Assembly: GCA_014084085.1 (NCBI GenBank) | Contig: NPFB01000171.1 | Coordinates: forward strand, 66,371 to 91,024 | DNA length: 24,654 nucleotides | Direction: 5' to 3' | Source of the DNA: Hondaea fermentalgiana | Lineage: Eukaryota > Sar > Bigyra > Thraustochytrida > Thraustochytriidae | In this document: in pieces, positions 24,086 through 24,654 of the stretch | Position numbering within the stretch: position 1 is the first letter of the stretch | Layout: the number at the start of each line of letters is the position of its first letter | Program-made: the position numbers and the translations under genes | The notes under the pieces: model-generated | Database searches by the model: none | What the model saw: only the letters and a program-made list of their open reading frames with translations | What the model was told of the DNA's origin: nothing

Positions 24086-24654
24086 GATGCCTCTGCCGGT
24101 GGTCTAGATCTCCTGTCTGCTTGTGGAAATGCCCCACGGCTGTCTTTCCCCTTTTTCTTCGCCCTCCGCGACCTTTTTGCCCCCGGGGTCTCCGCGTCGG
24201 TGCCGCAGAGAATTCCGTGCTATCTCTCCTGCTGGTCTCCCTGCTCGCCCTCGCCCCGTCCTCGTCGTCGCCGCGCTCGCGCGGGCTGTCTGTTTCCCTG
24301 GTCTCGACGTTGGGCCCAGCCTCGCTCGGATCGCGCCCAGTCGCTCAATGAATCTCAATCTATCCACCCGCCGAGCCTCGCGCGGCCGCGCGCCGGCCCT
24401 CGGCGCGTCCGCGCGCGCCTCCCGGGCGCCGCGCCTCCGCGCCGCGCGCCGCGCCTGCGAGGGAGTCTGCGCGCCGCCGCGGTCTCTGCGCGCGCTCTCC
24501 GTCTCGCGCTTGCCGATCTGCTGCTCGATCTCTCTCTCAGTCTCTCTCTCTCCCCGTCTCGGATCGCGAGCCGCGGATTTGCGCCCGTGGCGGGCGCAAA
24601 CCGCGCGCGCGCGCCCGCGCCGGCGGGGGCCGCGATCCGGTCCCGTATCGCGCG
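24086..24654. promoter_or_regulatory. Upstream region of the giant gene; possible bidirectional promoter
   Basis: This GC-rich stretch lies directly 5' of the giant gene's ATG (minus strand). It should hold its promoter and 5' UTR. No TATA box is obvious. It contains CT-rich runs (about 24528-24560), CG-rich runs (about 24380-24485 and 24600-24625) and a perfect inverted repeat at 24578-24600. A plus-strand frame open from ATG 24348 to the window end (at least 102 codons, Arg/Ala/Ser-rich) might be the start of a divergent gene, but GC-rich DNA gives such frames by chance. Confidence 0.45.
24578..24601. repeat. 24-bp palindrome, right copy (perfect 10-bp arms)
   Basis: TTTGCGCCCG at 24578-24587 is the exact reverse complement of CGGGCGCAAA at 24591-24600, with a TGG spacer. 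The 24-mer matches the element at 121-144 at 21 of 24 positions. It sits about 490 bp upstream of the giant gene's ATG. A dimeric DNA-binding protein site or part of a dispersed repeat are the likeliest explanations. Confidence 0.7.

Noticed and set aside
24578..24600. Right palindrome as an E2F site
   Set aside because: The arms (TTTGCGCC) differ from the TTTSSCGC E2F core by the placement of CGC, so the match is not exact.
1..24654. tRNA, rRNA, transposase or viral genes
   Set aside because: No cloverleaf, rRNA core sequence, transposase or polymerase motif was recognised on either strand.

Overview
This window looks like a nuclear segment of a GC-rich, intron-poor, compact protist genome. 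A thraustochytrid-type stramenopile is my best guess, based on overall style only (GC-rich coding DNA, very long uninterrupted reading frames, Ser/Ala/Gly/Asp-rich linkers, a tubby-family gene as expected of a flagellate). I cannot prove the lineage from the sequence. Nothing bacterial (operons, ribosome binding sites, IS elements, CRISPR) is present.

Layout: positions 1-1928 are non-coding or unassigned, GC-rich and crowded with simple repeats: a 100-bp CT tract, small minisatellites, a CAGCTG hairpin, and GCTTG-type repeats that recur in inverted orientation. Plus-strand gene 1 (1929-3056) encodes a 375-residue tubby-like protein. A 191-bp convergent spacer follows, in which the two 3' UTRs probably overlap. 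Minus-strand gene 2 (24085-3248) is one uninterrupted 20.8-kb reading frame for a 6945-residue protein. Positions 24086-24654 are its GC-rich upstream region, possibly a bidirectional promoter.

The giant protein is the centre of interest. Its C-terminus is a BIRC6/BRUCE-type E2 ubiquitin-conjugating domain (predicted catalytic Cys6601) followed by a UBA-like domain, and its N-terminus looks like a WD-type beta-propeller, as in BIRC6. I see no BIR domain and no RING or HECT domain. Instead it carries a KOW-like segment, a laminin-G-like domain, two SPRY domains, two ZZ zinc fingers (the first having lost one zinc site), a discoidin-like beta-sandwich and a MIB/HERC2 domain, set in long helical-repeat-like regions. 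This set mixes modules known from BIRC6, HERC1, HERC2 and ZZEF1 in one chain. It suggests a giant E2 (perhaps an E2/E3 hybrid) that selects its own substrates.

The tubby-like protein and the giant E2 have no evident shared pathway; their convergent arrangement is probably positional. Both window ends carry near-identical 24-bp palindromes (121-144 and 24578-24601), the clearest non-coding signal I found.
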